Assembly: GCA_003313425.1 (NCBI GenBank)
Contig: NHZP01000022.1
Span: forward strand, 496,001-560,000
Length of the DNA: 64,000 nt
Reading direction: 5' to 3'
DNA from: Pseudopyrenochaeta lycopersici
Taxonomy: Eukaryota > Ascomycota > Dothideomycetes > Pleosporales > Pseudopyrenochaetaceae
The notes beneath the pieces were generated by a model that had not been told where the DNA came from, ran no database searches, and saw nothing but the letters and a program-made list of their open reading frames with translations. Position numbers and translations under genes: made by a program. The stretch's first letter is position 1. Every line of letters begins with the position of its first letter. Shown here piece by piece: positions 11,267 through 22,576 of this stretch.

Positions 11267-13687
11267 CTACCTGTCGTGGTTTGTCGCTGTCTGCTGTCGG
11301 GCTACCGGGAAATCCGCCATGGCGCCGGGCTCATTCCGCAACGGCCACGGGCTTCCGGGTTCCTGTATTTCAGTGCCCAACACGCCAGAATCCACAGGAT
11401 GAGAAGGGGGTTCACTGCCTTGCTGCTGGCCCATTGCCCGCTGTGTGGGTTCTGGGGCAGACCGCATGTGCGAGTTTCGGTGTGACTGAGGCGACGAAGA
11501 AGGATGAACCACCTCACTTGAGTTGGTGGCGTTTCCAGAACCTGTTGGAGACTGTACCTCGTCTTCTTCCTCAATCGCAGTCGGCACCCTGGTAAGCTGG
11601 ATCCCGCTGCTGGCCATGTACTCGTCCTGTTCCTGTTGAATGATCTCTGGCGACCATGTTTGACCGCGAGGCTGAGCTGGTATGATTGTCACAGGCAGAT
11701 TGGTTTCAAGCTGTGGCCCAGCGTTCTTTTTCGAACGGAACTTTTCTCCTTGTTGCGCAGCAAAAGTCCCGAGACGATCCGACAGTGCGAGTCCATTGTA
11801 GTTCCGTGGTGGAATATTTGCAGCAACGTCTTCGACACCCAGTGGCTCAATAACTCGTCCTCGTTGGAGCTCCTGTGGTGGGGTTCTGCCCTTCCTTCGA
11901 AACGGATTGGTGACCGCCTGCCATTGCCATTTGCTTCGACTAGTGACTGCACTTGGCTCGACTCCACCGCCTTTCTCTGGATCCTCCACGTTGGCGGGGA
12001 GGGGAGGGATGTCCTGCTTTTGGGACACTCCTGGTTGCGCTTCGCCGTTCGCCAATCGATCCTCCATTGATACGGGTTGTCGAACTGGCGGCGTCTCGCT
12101 GATAGGATGATAGCGTACTGTGTAGACGGTTGAAGCGGCACTTGTGGTGTCTGTTCGGCTCACGGGAGAAGATATGACCGGGACCGGAGGCGGCGTCTGG
12201 ACGCGCATGTAGGCTCTTGAATTGCGGTCACCGCGAGTTGCAGAGTCTGATCGTCGATGAGCCGGGGCTGGTGCGGGGATATGAATGCTTCGCTTTTTGC
12301 GAGCCTCTGCCCTGGGCGATTCGGTTACTTTCCTTCCCCATCTCTGCGCAAGATCGCCGAAGCGGCCAGCGTGACCGGATGTGAAGGCGCTGAAACCGCC
12401 TGACCCATCGCCCCCGTTCTTCTTCTCGCCCTCGGATGCTTGGCTTATTCGTTTTGAAGGCCAATTTGATTCTGAAGATGGTGTGGTGTCGAGCATATCG
12501 TCGCCGTCATAGACCTCTCTTCCTAGAATTCCGTCTTTTCTCTCTTCTCTTTCTAGCGCTTCTATGCGCTCTACCCATTCCCATACAATAACGCTGGCGG
12601 CGGCGGCTCCGACCCAACGGAAATAATCTCCCCACCCGGCAATGGTGTAGTTTGCAATATCGGTGATGAAGAATACAACAGGCGTAAGAATGGCGATAAT
12701 GGATAGGAGGGCAACAACAGTCATGTTCCACATCATGGCGTGGTAAAAAGCATATCGTCGCTTCGTAATGGCGTAGTACATGACCCAGGCGGCGTACAAC
12801 ATGCTGAGGGATAGCTGGAAGAGATAGCTCAATGCGGGGATAGCGGTGTCGAAGTGTGCAGGGCGACGATTGTTCTCGTACGGCCCAAAGCTGTTGAGAG
12901 AGCTAAAGGTAATGTCGAGCAGGATGAGGGCGAATCCGACCCATTTGATGATAACCTTCTCTTTGTGGCGCGGGAAGAGGCGAATGAGGGTCTGGACCTG
13001 TGCGAGCCAGAGGAATATGTCGGAAATGATGCGGGATACCTTGATCTCCATGCCAGCAACGACCTGGTCGCGCAGCTCCATGGCGTCAATGAAGCCTTCC
13101 CCGTACTGGCGAGCGGCGATCTTGAACGTGTCGGCGGTAGCGAGCGTCAGCGAGATGGCCACGGTAAGCGCAGCGACCTTTTGCAGCCACGGCCGACTGC
13201 CGACTCCGATGATGGAACCTCCTCCTGAGGCGCCGCTAATCATGCCGCGTCTTCCCAAGAGGCCCGATCGCCCCGAGGCGTTGCCGACGAAGAAGGTGCG
13301 CGGTGTGATGATGAGCATAATAACGAGCATCCAGGCAATGACGGTGGCAGCGCCCGTGGCGTAGGCCTGGGGGGTGATGGAGGCATGGAAGGGGTCTCTG
13401 ATGTCGGCGACGCTGGTGATGCCGCCGGTTGCGTCGTCGAGGGTTCTGTGCTGCGCGTTGGTGCATTGTGGGCGGAAGACGGCGTCGGAGTCGAGGGTGA
13501 TGATGTTGCCCGGGCCGAGCTCGATGACGCCCAGGGCAGGCAGTTTGTACGAAGGGCAGTGCTGTCGGCCGTGGTCAGTAGGGTGCACGAGGGCAGTCGC
13601 GAGCGCGATACTCACGTAGGGCCTGCTGGAGTCGCGACGGTCCAGGAGGTGCGCGGCCCCGTGGTCCCACGGCTGCGCCTCCCACAT
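11267..13687 (-). CDS. palH: PalH/Rim21 ambient-pH sensor
   Basis: Two exons, 13687-13616 and 13561-11267, give 788 residues. The 54 bp intron (GTGAGT, CTGAC branch, CGACAG) is in frame and stop-free, so an unspliced reading is possible but inserts 18 unconserved residues. PalH is the seven-membrane-span plasma-membrane sensor that starts the Pal/Rim cascade leading to PacC processing at alkaline pH. An extracellular N-terminal region with a conserved Cys (FRPQCTNAQ) is followed by hydrophobic spans from about residue 95 to 345. Family blocks include WMLVIMLIITPRTFFVG, GSRPWLQKVAALTVAISLT, ISDIFLWLAQVQTLIRLFPR and WGDYFRWVGAAAASVIVWEW. The long, Pro/Ser-rich cytoplasmic tail (about 440 residues) is poorly conserved and is where PalF arrestin would be expected to dock. 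The start at 13687 is the first ATG after an in-frame TAG. Confidence 0.93.
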   Translation of the reverse strand: MWEAQPWDHGAAHLLDRRDSSRPYVSIALATALVHPTDHGRQHCPSYKLPALGVIELGPGNIITLDSDAVFRPQCTNAQHRTLDDATGGITSVADIRDPFHASITPQAYATGAATVIAWMLVIMLIITPRTFFVGNASGRSGLLGRRGMISGASGGGSIIGVGSRPWLQKVAALTVAISLTLATADTFKIAARQYGEGFIDAMELRDQVVAGMEIKVSRIISDIFLWLAQVQTLIRLFPRHKEKVIIKWVGFALILLDITFSSLNSFGPYENNRRPAHFDTAIPALSYLFQLSLSMLYAAWVMYYAITKRRYAFYHAMMWNMTVVALLSIIAILTPVVFFITDIANYTIAGWGDYFRWVGAAAASVIVWEWVERIEALEREERKDGILGREVYDGDDMLDTTPSSESNWPSKRISQASEGEKKNGGDGSGGFSAFTSGHAGRFGDLAQRWGRKVTESPRAEARKKRSIHIPAPAPAHRRSDSATRGDRNSRAYMRVQTPPPVPVISSPVSRTDTTSAASTVYTVRYHPISETPPVRQPVSMEDRLANGEAQPGVSQKQDIPPLPANVEDPEKGGGVEPSAVTSRSKWQWQAVTNPFRRKGRTPPQELQRGRVIEPLGVEDVAANIPPRNYNGLALSDRLGTFAAQQGEKFRSKKNAGPQLETNLPVTIIPAQPRGQTWSPEIIQQEQDEYMASSGIQLTRVPTAIEEEDEVQSPTGSGNATNSSEVVHPSSSPQSHRNSHMRSAPEPTQRAMGQQQGSEPPSHPVDSGVLGTEIQEPGSPWPLRNEPGAMADFPVARQQTATNHDR

Positions 13688-16600
13688 GGTCGGCGTCTAT
13701 CCTGATCCAGCAGCAGCGCGTGTTCGGCGGTGTAGTCCCATTGATGTTCAGACGAGCGGCATGGCCTGAGGGCGGCGGGTGGTAGTAGTGAGGGTTGACG
13801 GGCGGTGGTTAAGCGTCGAGGCACGAGAGGGAGCATAGCCAAGTGGAATCAAGCATTTCCCGCTGGGCGAGGCAGGCGCTGCTGACTTCCACGCTGGAAC
13901 GGCAGGTGCCCCCAGGCCGGCCACCCCGCGTCCGATTGGCTGCCCCGGTCGGCCCTTCTCGAATCGGACACACGCCAGCACCACCAAAACTTCGGTAGCC
14001 CCGGCGCCTCCACATCGAGACTCTCCAGACCCACGAAACGTCGCAGCCCAGCGCGCAAAAGTCAACACAGTGGGTCTGCCCTGCCATCACCAAACCGCTG
14101 CATAAGGACCAAACAGCCCGAGCAGATCATGTTCAGCCTGCTTTTGCGGCCGCCAGCAGCCTAGACGGCCTGTCCTGGCCATGCACCTGCACCCGTCGCC
14201 CCATCTCATGGATGTGGCGTCGGCGCCAGCTCCAAATTGATTGGCGTCTAAGATTTGCAATCCTCGCCTTCCACTGCTGGCCGCACTGCTTGTCGAGACG
14301 GCTGCTGCACTGCGCGTGAAGTCAACAAGGCAGACCTTCGCATCCAGTGTGTCACACGTCCTCAGCCCGACAGCGCGACATATGCGCGCTGTCCTTGGGT
14401 TTTCACCATCTGCATCCTTCCCATGGAACACCTTGAGCCCACACGTCTGTCCATGCACAACCACTGCAAATCGCCCAGCGTCCAGAACACTTCAATGCGC
14501 CAACTCCAACAGTGCCCATCAGCAAACCTGATTTTTTCCAATCTCACCGTGCCCCGTATTCCCCATGTAGATGCTATCGCAATCCACCCTCGACAACCGG
14601 AGTCGTTGCCGCACATCGTCCCATAGCGCACTTACCTTATCTGGTCACAATCGTACCACACCACAGCTCAACACGATCTCGGTTCCAACTCAAGTCCCCA
14701 TTTCAGCCAACATTTGCGTTTCGGATAAAACGGCAGTAGCTACTGGCTACATGTCTGCAAATATTCCACTCCCAGCCACGTGCATCGCACCAGCCGCTAA
14801 CTGCTGGAATGTCTTGGAATGACGCGCTCAGATCCAAACTGACAATGCGATGCGTCGCAACGTCGTTCAAGAAGACTATCACAACATGGAAACGGCCCAA
14901 TTCTGACGTCTCTCGCCGATCCGTGCCAAGTCCAGGGGAATCCAGGACACTGGTGCGTGGCCAGAACCAAGTCATGCACGCTGGTCTCCAGTCACCAGTC
15001 CCAACCATACGGAACACCAAGCTACTACGCAAGGGGTTGAATGAACAAGCATGATTGACATCACTAGGACTGTCCATGAAAGAGCTTGAGTTTGGCGATC
15101 CATCAACAATGCAACTTTGCCTTGCCGGGAAAGATTCTGCGAACATCTTCATCGAAACATAGCCGCCATGAAGGCTAACATGCAAAGACACAGGCTCGGG
15201 GACGCGAGCTTCCGCAGAGACTTCTTGGAAGAGAAGCGGGGTCTCGTCTGCACTTTGAATCATTATCACACATCGGATACCTACTTCAAGTACGACTTAG
15301 CCTACCCATTGCGTCTGGGTGCTAATCAAGACGAACTCGCCTCGCCAAATCATACTACTGGGCCCTAGCATCCCATTCATGCTACCAGATCGGCATTTAG
15401 TTAAGCACTCAATAATAAGCTGCCAAGGCAACCCACCAACAACACATCAATCTTGATCTCGCCGCACTTCCGAATACCCAAGCGAGACTTTTGGAAAAGC
15501 TAAGCTGCGAATCACACGCCTTGTTATGGCGATCAGGTTATCTTGCCGAGCTTTCTTCCCATATTTTATATCGGATATCGGCATATCCTACGTCAACCCT
15601 ACATCAGAGTGCGATTCTAGTCCTCACAGTATATGCCCCACATGTTCTATCCAAGGATTCAATGAACCAATTGCATCCCGCATTTCTGCTTTTCATCATC
15701 TATATTCCAGGTTCTGTTCCAACTGTCAATTGGGAGTGTCGCTCAAGTCAAAGTTCTCAATTCATCAATACTCTTGCAGCTTCCACGGCGTGAGATCGGC
15801 ATGGTACCATGACGGTGGTACAGCCAAGAGTTTGCAGGACCCTTCTTTCAAGCATAAACACTTCACTGTCTTAGAAAGATTAAGTACGATGATGCCTAGC
15901 AAGCTGTATATACTTGAAGGTGGCAGTACCCAAGCTCTCCGCAGTACTGGAAATAAATTCCAAGCTATTGGCGCAGATAAATGGTGAGATCCTGATAGTA
16001 GCGTTTACGCACGATATTACAGCACTATTCCTTCTTACCCAACACATACATCCGTCATGTGAAGTCTATTGGCCGTCTCTCCTAGTGCCGCACAGGTAGA
16101 CCTATCCACCTTTTCGCTTCATCAATCCAGCTTACAAGCATATGCCTTCATGAAATTAACCACAGTATACCTACAATCTTGGAACTCGCACTAACATCAC
16201 CGCACCATCACGCACGCACCTATCTGCGTGCCTTCCACCGCCCGTTCTAGAAGCAGCCCACACACTTGCTATATATAGTACCTCCACCACCGACCTAAAA
16301 CACAGTCGCATGAACTTCGCAATATCGCGCTCCCCTATAGATGCTGGTTCGTTGTACTCTTGCTGACACAAAAGAACCCATTTTTCTCTTTTCTTTTCTT
16401 CAGTATGAATAGTTACATTGTTAATTATTTTCTATCTGAAAACGGGAACGTATATACGGTGGGCTGGTTAGAGTCATGGTGCTTGTGGGTCTGTAGAGAT
16501 GGGGAAATCAGAAACTAATATTAATCCACAGGTGTACGTCTACTCATCCATAAGTATTTACATGTATTTCAGATACGTTCAATGATCCTCTTCACCTCTT

Positions 16601-17152
16601 TGAAAAAAACAGACGTATTCAGATTGTGTAGGCAACCAATTCTTTGACATTATCTAATAAACATCATATTATTTTCCCAGATATTTCAAAGTCCCAACAG
16701 ACTCGTAATTTTCATTTGCTATTTTACTTCCAGCCCCTATATACTGTTCATGCTCACACAATTACATCCATCACCAACAGACCCAGACACATTCACACGC
16801 TGGGGAACAGGGCACAAAAAGGTTGAAGCGTATCGACTATAGATTGTGCAAAAGAAGCTAAAACGACTCATCAAGTGCATCGTAACGGGCGCGGAAATAA
16901 GATGTGAGAAAGATATATAAAAAAGACATTGGTATGAAAAGATTTTCTCCCCGATAGCCTTGGTAAAGAGGGGGCTATTCGATCCAAACGCCTATGCGCC
17001 GGGCTTGTTCCCAGACATGATGATGAGAAACTTCTTGGTCGTGCGTGCATAAGTCATATGCATGGTTCCCTGTGAAGTATGCATAGGGAAGATAGATACT
17101 GTGACAACAACCTCCACACGAGTAGAAGTGTAAACGGAACATGGGGCCTAGG
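13688..17152. other. Long stretch (3.5 kb) without a recognisable gene
   Basis: Contains the palH promoter and the SCC3 3' region, but no supported gene. The first kilobase is GC-rich; from about 15.3 kb on the DNA becomes clearly AT-richer with many short stop-broken frames. A 188-codon minus-strand frame (15269-14703) and a 125-codon one (14464-14087) show no family resemblance. A GCCAAG hexamer (the PacC core recognition sequence) lies at 13838-13843, about 150 bp before the palH start; one copy may be chance. A non-coding RNA or long untranslated region could lie here unseen. Confidence 0.5.
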
Positions 17153-20100
17153 CTAATCACCTAGAATGCTCTCTTCATCCTCATCTGCGGCTCTGTCCTC
17201 CCTAGCGTCGTCTACGCCATTGGTCTGCTCAGCGTCTCCATCGGCCATCTCCTCGTCTTCAATCTCATCTTCTGGTGCCTCCTGTTCCTCTTCCTCATCG
17301 CTGTCAACCTCTACAACGATATCCTTGCCCTTCGCTGGTTTAGTAGCGAGCTTGGCGTTCTTCTTGGCTGCGCCCTTCTTCTGCTTGACAATATCGAGGT
17401 GATTAACAATCTCCTTCCACGTTGCTGTTAACTTGAGTTTGTTGCGTTCGAGACGCTTCCTGACAATGTCTGAGCCGTCACGGTCTAGCACGCCAGCGAG
17501 AATGGCTTGCACAATCCGGGCACCAAAGGCACAATGGCGCTGTTCAGCGAACAGCGTTCGGACTTGTTTGTCTGATACTGCCCCCTCTTCATCCGCCTCT
17601 TCATCATCGCTTTCGGGCTCGTCGTCGGGGTCAATAGGGTCATCGTCTACATCAGGTTCCTCCAATCGCTTATTGGCGAGTTTTGCTAGATTGTTCTCAG
17701 AGGCGGTAAGAATTTGTAGTATAACCTTGATTGTGTTGTCATCAATGTCCCGGAAGAGCGCTTCCCAGTCATCACTATTGTCATTTGAGCCGCGGCCTTG
17801 TGTTTTCTTCGGTGTCTTGGCAATCTTGCTTTTCTGCATTTTGAGCGTTCGGAACGCGGTGTAGATATCCAGCAATAGATTCGCGGCGTCGATTCGAACT
17901 TCATCGGCGCCCTTGCGGCTTTCCATAATCCTCAGAAGCGCCGTTATGCAAGCATCCCTTCGCTCAACAAGTGCCACGAGCTCCTCCTCAGGCATGCTAG
18001 TACCATCCTCAATGTGTGTAATGCATTCTCTTACTTTCCACAAGAAGTAGACAAGTAAAACAGACATGGCATGGCCGACGAGAGTGTCTTCTGCTTCTTC
18101 GGTCTCTGCATTGAGATCTTTAGCTCGCACACCTCGGTCCAGGATCTGCAACAAAGACGAGATTGGTGGCGTATCCAATGCAGCCTTCTTTGACTTGCTT
18201 CTTGACTTGGTCGGAGCGGGTATGCGGTCCAGTACGGTGGTATTTGACGCCTTGGCCAGTTGTGCAATCTTGAGGACAACATTGGAAACGCCAACAAGGA
18301 TGTTCTGGGTAAGGTTGCCTCGAATAGCGAGATCTTTGCCTCGGCGAAGAGCGTCGAAAGTATTGATGAGGTCGTCCCAAAGCGACTGAATTTTGAGGCC
18401 AACTGTGTCTTTTAGCTCGTCGTTGCCTTGCGCATGCATGATTGACTCAATGGCTTCCAGCAGCACATGCTCATTGTGATGGGTGAGGAACTGCTTGTTA
18501 ATATCGTCAAGCAATGCTGTGAGTGCTGCATTCTGCCGCAGCTCTGAGAAGACATCTAGGTTGAGCTCTCGCTCCAGCTGCAGACAGAGGGCCGCGGCCT
18601 GTGGCAGAGCGCCAAACTTCTTGAGCAATTGGGGAATGAGAAGCGAAAGTCTTCTAGCCATATCTGCCTGATCCTCTTTGTCACTCTCTCGCTGTGCTTT
18701 TGTCCTCTTCTTGTCTTTCTGTGCCTCGGCAAGGCGCTGCAATCGGAGACGGACAACAGCGGTCATAACGCTGAGAAGGGTGGTCTCGTGTGTTTCCTCA
18801 AGTTGGCAATTCTGACGGAGAAGTGTTTCAGCATCATCTCCTGCGCCGTTCTGAGCGGCTTGCGAGTGGTCGTAGAGTAGGTAGCCGGCCAGAACCTCCC
18901 ACGAGCTCATCTCGGGAATTGCGTCGTAGAGCGCATGTGCTGCCAGTGAGAACCGCGACTCGATGCCTGCCTTGATCAAGCCAAGCTCCGCATCCGTTGA
19001 TGAGATGCGCTCGATCTGTGACGGCAGTTCTGCCCCGTCCTCATCGTACGACAGCAGCTGGTCGGCCAGACATTTCAGTTTGAGCCACTCCAGTCGCGGG
19101 TTATGATACTCCTCATCGTCCTCACCTGAAGGTGCCAGTGCTTCGTTGAGGGCTTCCTCGCCGCCCATGTCTTCGACTGTGATCTCGTATGCGGCATTTA
19201 CATTTTCTGCAAAGAAACCAATGACAGACTTGCGCACCTTAGGATCAGAGTCGAATATGAGTTTGCCAACAGAATCAATGTCATCAGGTTCTAGGAAACC
19301 TGCTTCTCGTAGGATATCGAGAAGGTCAACCGCGGCGGCCCGGACATTATTTTCAGCATCGTGGGTTGCTATTTCGACGATACGTGGTCGGAAGCGCTCG
19401 GTAAAAGTCTTCAGCCCTGCCAGCTTGTTTTCGTCTCGGAAAAGTCGTGCAAGCTGGTGAAGCACTTCCACGCGTGTTGGTGGGTGAGGATCTGAGAGCA
19501 CCCAGCCAAGGTAACGCAACTTGGTACCGTCGAAGAATTTGTCCGGATACGTAATGATCCAGTCAGCCAGCGCTACTACGCAATCAACCCGGATTCTGTG
19601 GTCAACATCTCGATACCGGTGCACATAGACTACGTCGAACCAGTCGTCGAGGGCGCCGTCCACAATCTGCAGCTTCTGGGTATATTCATTAACTTCTTGG
19701 TCGGCTGCCGAGACACGTGCCTTGTTGACGCGCGACTTCTTGGATTCGGCCTCGCTTTGGCGCATTCGCTTTGCTGTGTTCTCGACGATGTCGGCTGCGA
19801 CCTGCGCCAGCGCAGTGGTGATGGCCAGTGAGGCGACGGTGCTCGTGTGTCGGAACGGACGATTGCCGGTGGAGGACAGAGCACCAAGCCATACTGATAT
19901 GTTCTCGATGATATCTGTGTTTTCGTAGAGGAGCCCTGCTTGTGCTATCGTCTGCACGAGGGTCGCGAAGAAGCCATGCAGCGCGTTGCGAAAAGCCTGG
20001 CCGCCGCCGTCTTTCGCTTTGGCGATCAGCGGATACTCTGTTACCTCATGCTGGAACCTGTTAGCACGCGTGTAGGCGGCGCGAGGCGCGACAACCTACT

Positions 20101-20767
20101 GCTTGGACTTCTTCCTGGAGCTCTGCCACGCGACTCGGCGCGTTGTCTGGATCTGCAATGTCGTCCTCGTTTATCCGCGCATCGCAGCCGGAAGCTGTGA
20201 GGACTAGGTTGACGACTTCGGCCACTGCTCGCGCCTCATGCTCGTTGAATCGCGTAACCCAGCGCGCTGCCACATCCTCGAGTCGGTCTCCGCTTGCAAA
20301 CACGTCGGCTAGAGCGTGGTCAGCTACACGAACACACGGCATTACTGGAGCTGCCTACCATATAATCCTTCCGTCTCCTCGGGGAGCGTGCTTTTGCGAA
20401 GCGGTGCTTTGCGTGGTCGCTTGGCGCCCGTCTTCGCGGGACGAATCGCGAGACTGACGCTTTCGCCATTGGTCTTGGGCTTTTTTGTTGCTGGCTTTCT
20501 GCCTGCCTTGGCCTTCTTCTTGCGCTGCTGGCCCCTCACTTCTTCCTCGTCTGGCTCGTCGCTGCTATCCTCGACGTCTTCCTCTGACGACGCTTCATCC
20601 GCGTCCACCCCACTATCCTTGTCGTTGCCGCGCTTCCGCTTTGCATTGCCCGCCGGGGTTGGGACGGGCGCGAATTTCTCTGGTTTCTTGGATACGCGTC
20701 CGGATCTACGGCGAGACGCAGAGCCAGCGGCGTCGCTGACCCCGGAGGCCAAGACTGCGGCGCTCAT
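17153..20767 (-). CDS. SCC3: Cohesin subunit Scc3/Psc3 (STAG/stromalin)
   Basis: Three exons on the minus strand, 20767-20359, 20308-20100 and 20050-17153, giving 1171 residues. Introns are 50 bp (GTAGGC...TCTAG, branch GCTGAC) and 49 bp (GTAGGT...TCCAG, branch GCTAAC). Scc3 is the HEAT-repeat cohesin subunit that binds the kleisin and loads and holds cohesin on chromatin. The N-terminus is basic and acidic low-complexity (RRRSGRVSKKPEK, then Glu/Asp runs), as in STAG proteins. The STAG domain follows, then the stromalin conservative domain at about residues 350-435 (HRYRDVDHRIRVDCV, KLRYLGWVLSDPHPPTRVEV). Helical repeats continue to a strongly acidic C-terminal tail rich in DEEEE. At intron 2 another acceptor 7 bp upstream (AACAG) would break the frame, so the TCCAG site was chosen. 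Confidence 0.95.
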
Positions 20768-21389
20768 GTTGATTGCGCGCGATGCGTGACTGCTGGATTG
20801 TGAGGTTGAGCTGAGAATGCGCGGCGCAACAATTGCTGTTGATGTGTACGAGGCGGGGACGGCAATGGGGAGACGCGTTCTGATTTAGTGCAGGGTTGCT
20901 TGCGCACGTGCATTGACACTACGCCATCGACGATTCGCCCTCACCTCTCTGTGCAGCTGCGGCACTTCATTGTTGCTGTGCCAGGAGGTTGCCGCCTTGT
21001 ACTGATATTCCATCAGATCCAAATTGACGTAACATGATAGCAATAAGATGGGGCTCAGACTATAACAGCTGAAGAACGTTGCTACATCAGCAGTGTACAT
21101 TCTCGAGTGGAGCTTCTCTACGACCCAGGACGTACGGGTTGAGAAAGCTTTTGGTACTAGTACCTTATTTAACCAGATCGTGCATTTCCCCTTGCCATCA
21201 GACGTAGCGTACATCACGTTCAGAGCATCAGTCCACGTCCAATCAACTATGTCGCTGAGCGCTGTCAACTCAAATATACAAGACTTCAACGCCTTGAATA
21301 TCGTGATATTAGGGTATCATTTGTTTGGTCATGACATCGTTACTCTTTGCACCATTCTAAGGGGTCCTTCTCTACTTGCCGAGACTCGA
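20768..21389. other. Intergenic region between SCC3 start and ALB1 stop
   Basis: About 620 bp holding the SCC3 promoter and the ALB1 3' region. A 134-codon minus-strand frame (21289-20885) has no recognisable features and is not called. Confidence 0.5.
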
Positions 21390-22041
21390 CTACAACAGCT
21401 CGTCCTCCTCAACAGGCAAAGGCACGCTTGCTGGGACTACTCCCTCGACTTCCTTTCCATCTCCCTTGACTTCGCCCTCTGCTACCTCCGTCTCTGCAGG
21501 CGCAGTCAGGTCGTTGCCATCCATTTCCTCGTCGCTGACCCACTCCCTCTCTTTTCTCTTTTCCTCTGTATCCTCGTCTAGTCCGTCGAATGCGTTCGTC
21601 TTCTTAGTCTTTTTCCCATTTACGCCATTTACGTCTTCCCACCCCTTTGCTCTTTCTTTGATCTTCTTCCCGCTGCCCAGGCTTTTCAGCCTCTTTTGTT
21701 CCAACTTTTCAGCATTCTCCTCGGCCCGTTCCAGTCCTTTTTGATATCGTAGTCGCTGTGCTCGCGTCATAGTGCCCTTTTTTGCCTTCTTCTGAATACC
21801 TGCATCTTTCGCTGCGAGAGCGTGGGGGTTTATTTGCGACGGTCGCGATGGTGAGGCGGAGTCGCGTGTGGTGTTTGAAGGTTTGGCAGACTTGTCAAGA
21901 TTTATGGAAGGGGATGCAGCACGACGGGCTGCACGAGAGTGAATCGTAACGGCTGTGAATGTATTGTGAGATTTTTGAAAGCTAATTAGGCGGTGGATTG
22001 GGTATCGTACCACGCTTCTTCACTTTTGCAGTTTTGGCCAT
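21390..22041 (-). CDS. ALB1: Ribosome biogenesis protein Alb1
   Basis: Two exons, 22041-22011 and 21952-21390, encode 197 residues. The first exon has only ten codons (MAKTAKVKKR) and was found by extending upstream to a 58 bp intron (GTACGA...CACAG). Alb1 travels with Arx1 on late pre-60S particles from nucleus to cytoplasm. Recognisable family parts are the very basic N-terminus, the HSRAARRAASPSINLDKS block at the exon 2 start and a coiled, Lys/Glu-rich middle (AQRLRYQKGLERAEENAEKL). An acidic tail ends in EEDELL. The start gives the typical short MAKTAK beginning. It is divergently placed from the downstream protease gene with 535 bp between the two starts. Confidence 0.88.
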
Positions 22042-22576
22042 GGCGACAATACGAGAGCTTTGCGTTTGCCCACTGGTAGGGTTGTAAGGTAGGTGAAGGC
22101 CGGCCAGGTACACAGTGGCTGAAGCGAACACAGAGAAAGCTGTTCCGTGAAGATTGAGAGATTTGAAGGAGGAATTGTATTTGCGTTCGTTGTGTGATAT
22201 TGACCCAAAACTTCCCCACCAGATGCCAAAATTCCGGACCCACAGAGCCGCACTAAACCCATCTCGGCGGATGCCCGCGACTTCCCCGACGATGGCCCTT
22301 GATCACAGGCCTCCTCCCTGGCCATTATTCATTCACCCGCCGCGTCCGCCACCAACCGCCCTCGTTCCTCTCCCCGACTGTCGCACCCTGTCTCTCCATG
22401 TCGCAGGCAACCTCAACACCACGCTTTCTCTGTCCGACACTGTCTTTGCGCTGGCCCAAAGGTTGAATGAAACATCGCTCCATCTCATTCCTGGATCCGC
22501 TGCCCAGACCAACACCGTCTACGGTCCACTACACATCTACTGAGACCAACTAGTGGCTGCCCAGTGTGTTGTAGCT
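22042..22576. promoter_or_regulatory. Divergent promoter region, ALB1 / ubiquitin protease
   Basis: 535 bp between the ALB1 start (minus) and the protease start (plus). It must carry both promoters. A 129-codon plus-strand frame across it (22154-22543) is Pro-rich and lacks family features, so it is treated as chance. Confidence 0.55.

Noticed and set aside
14703..15269. 188-codon minus-strand open frame in the large gap
   Set aside because: No recognisable domain, irregular composition rich in Ser/Cys/Trp, no plausible splice partners.
22154..22543. 129-codon plus-strand frame upstream of the ubiquitin protease
   Set aside because: Pro/Thr-rich without family features, and ends before the protease start; most likely chance in the divergent promoter.
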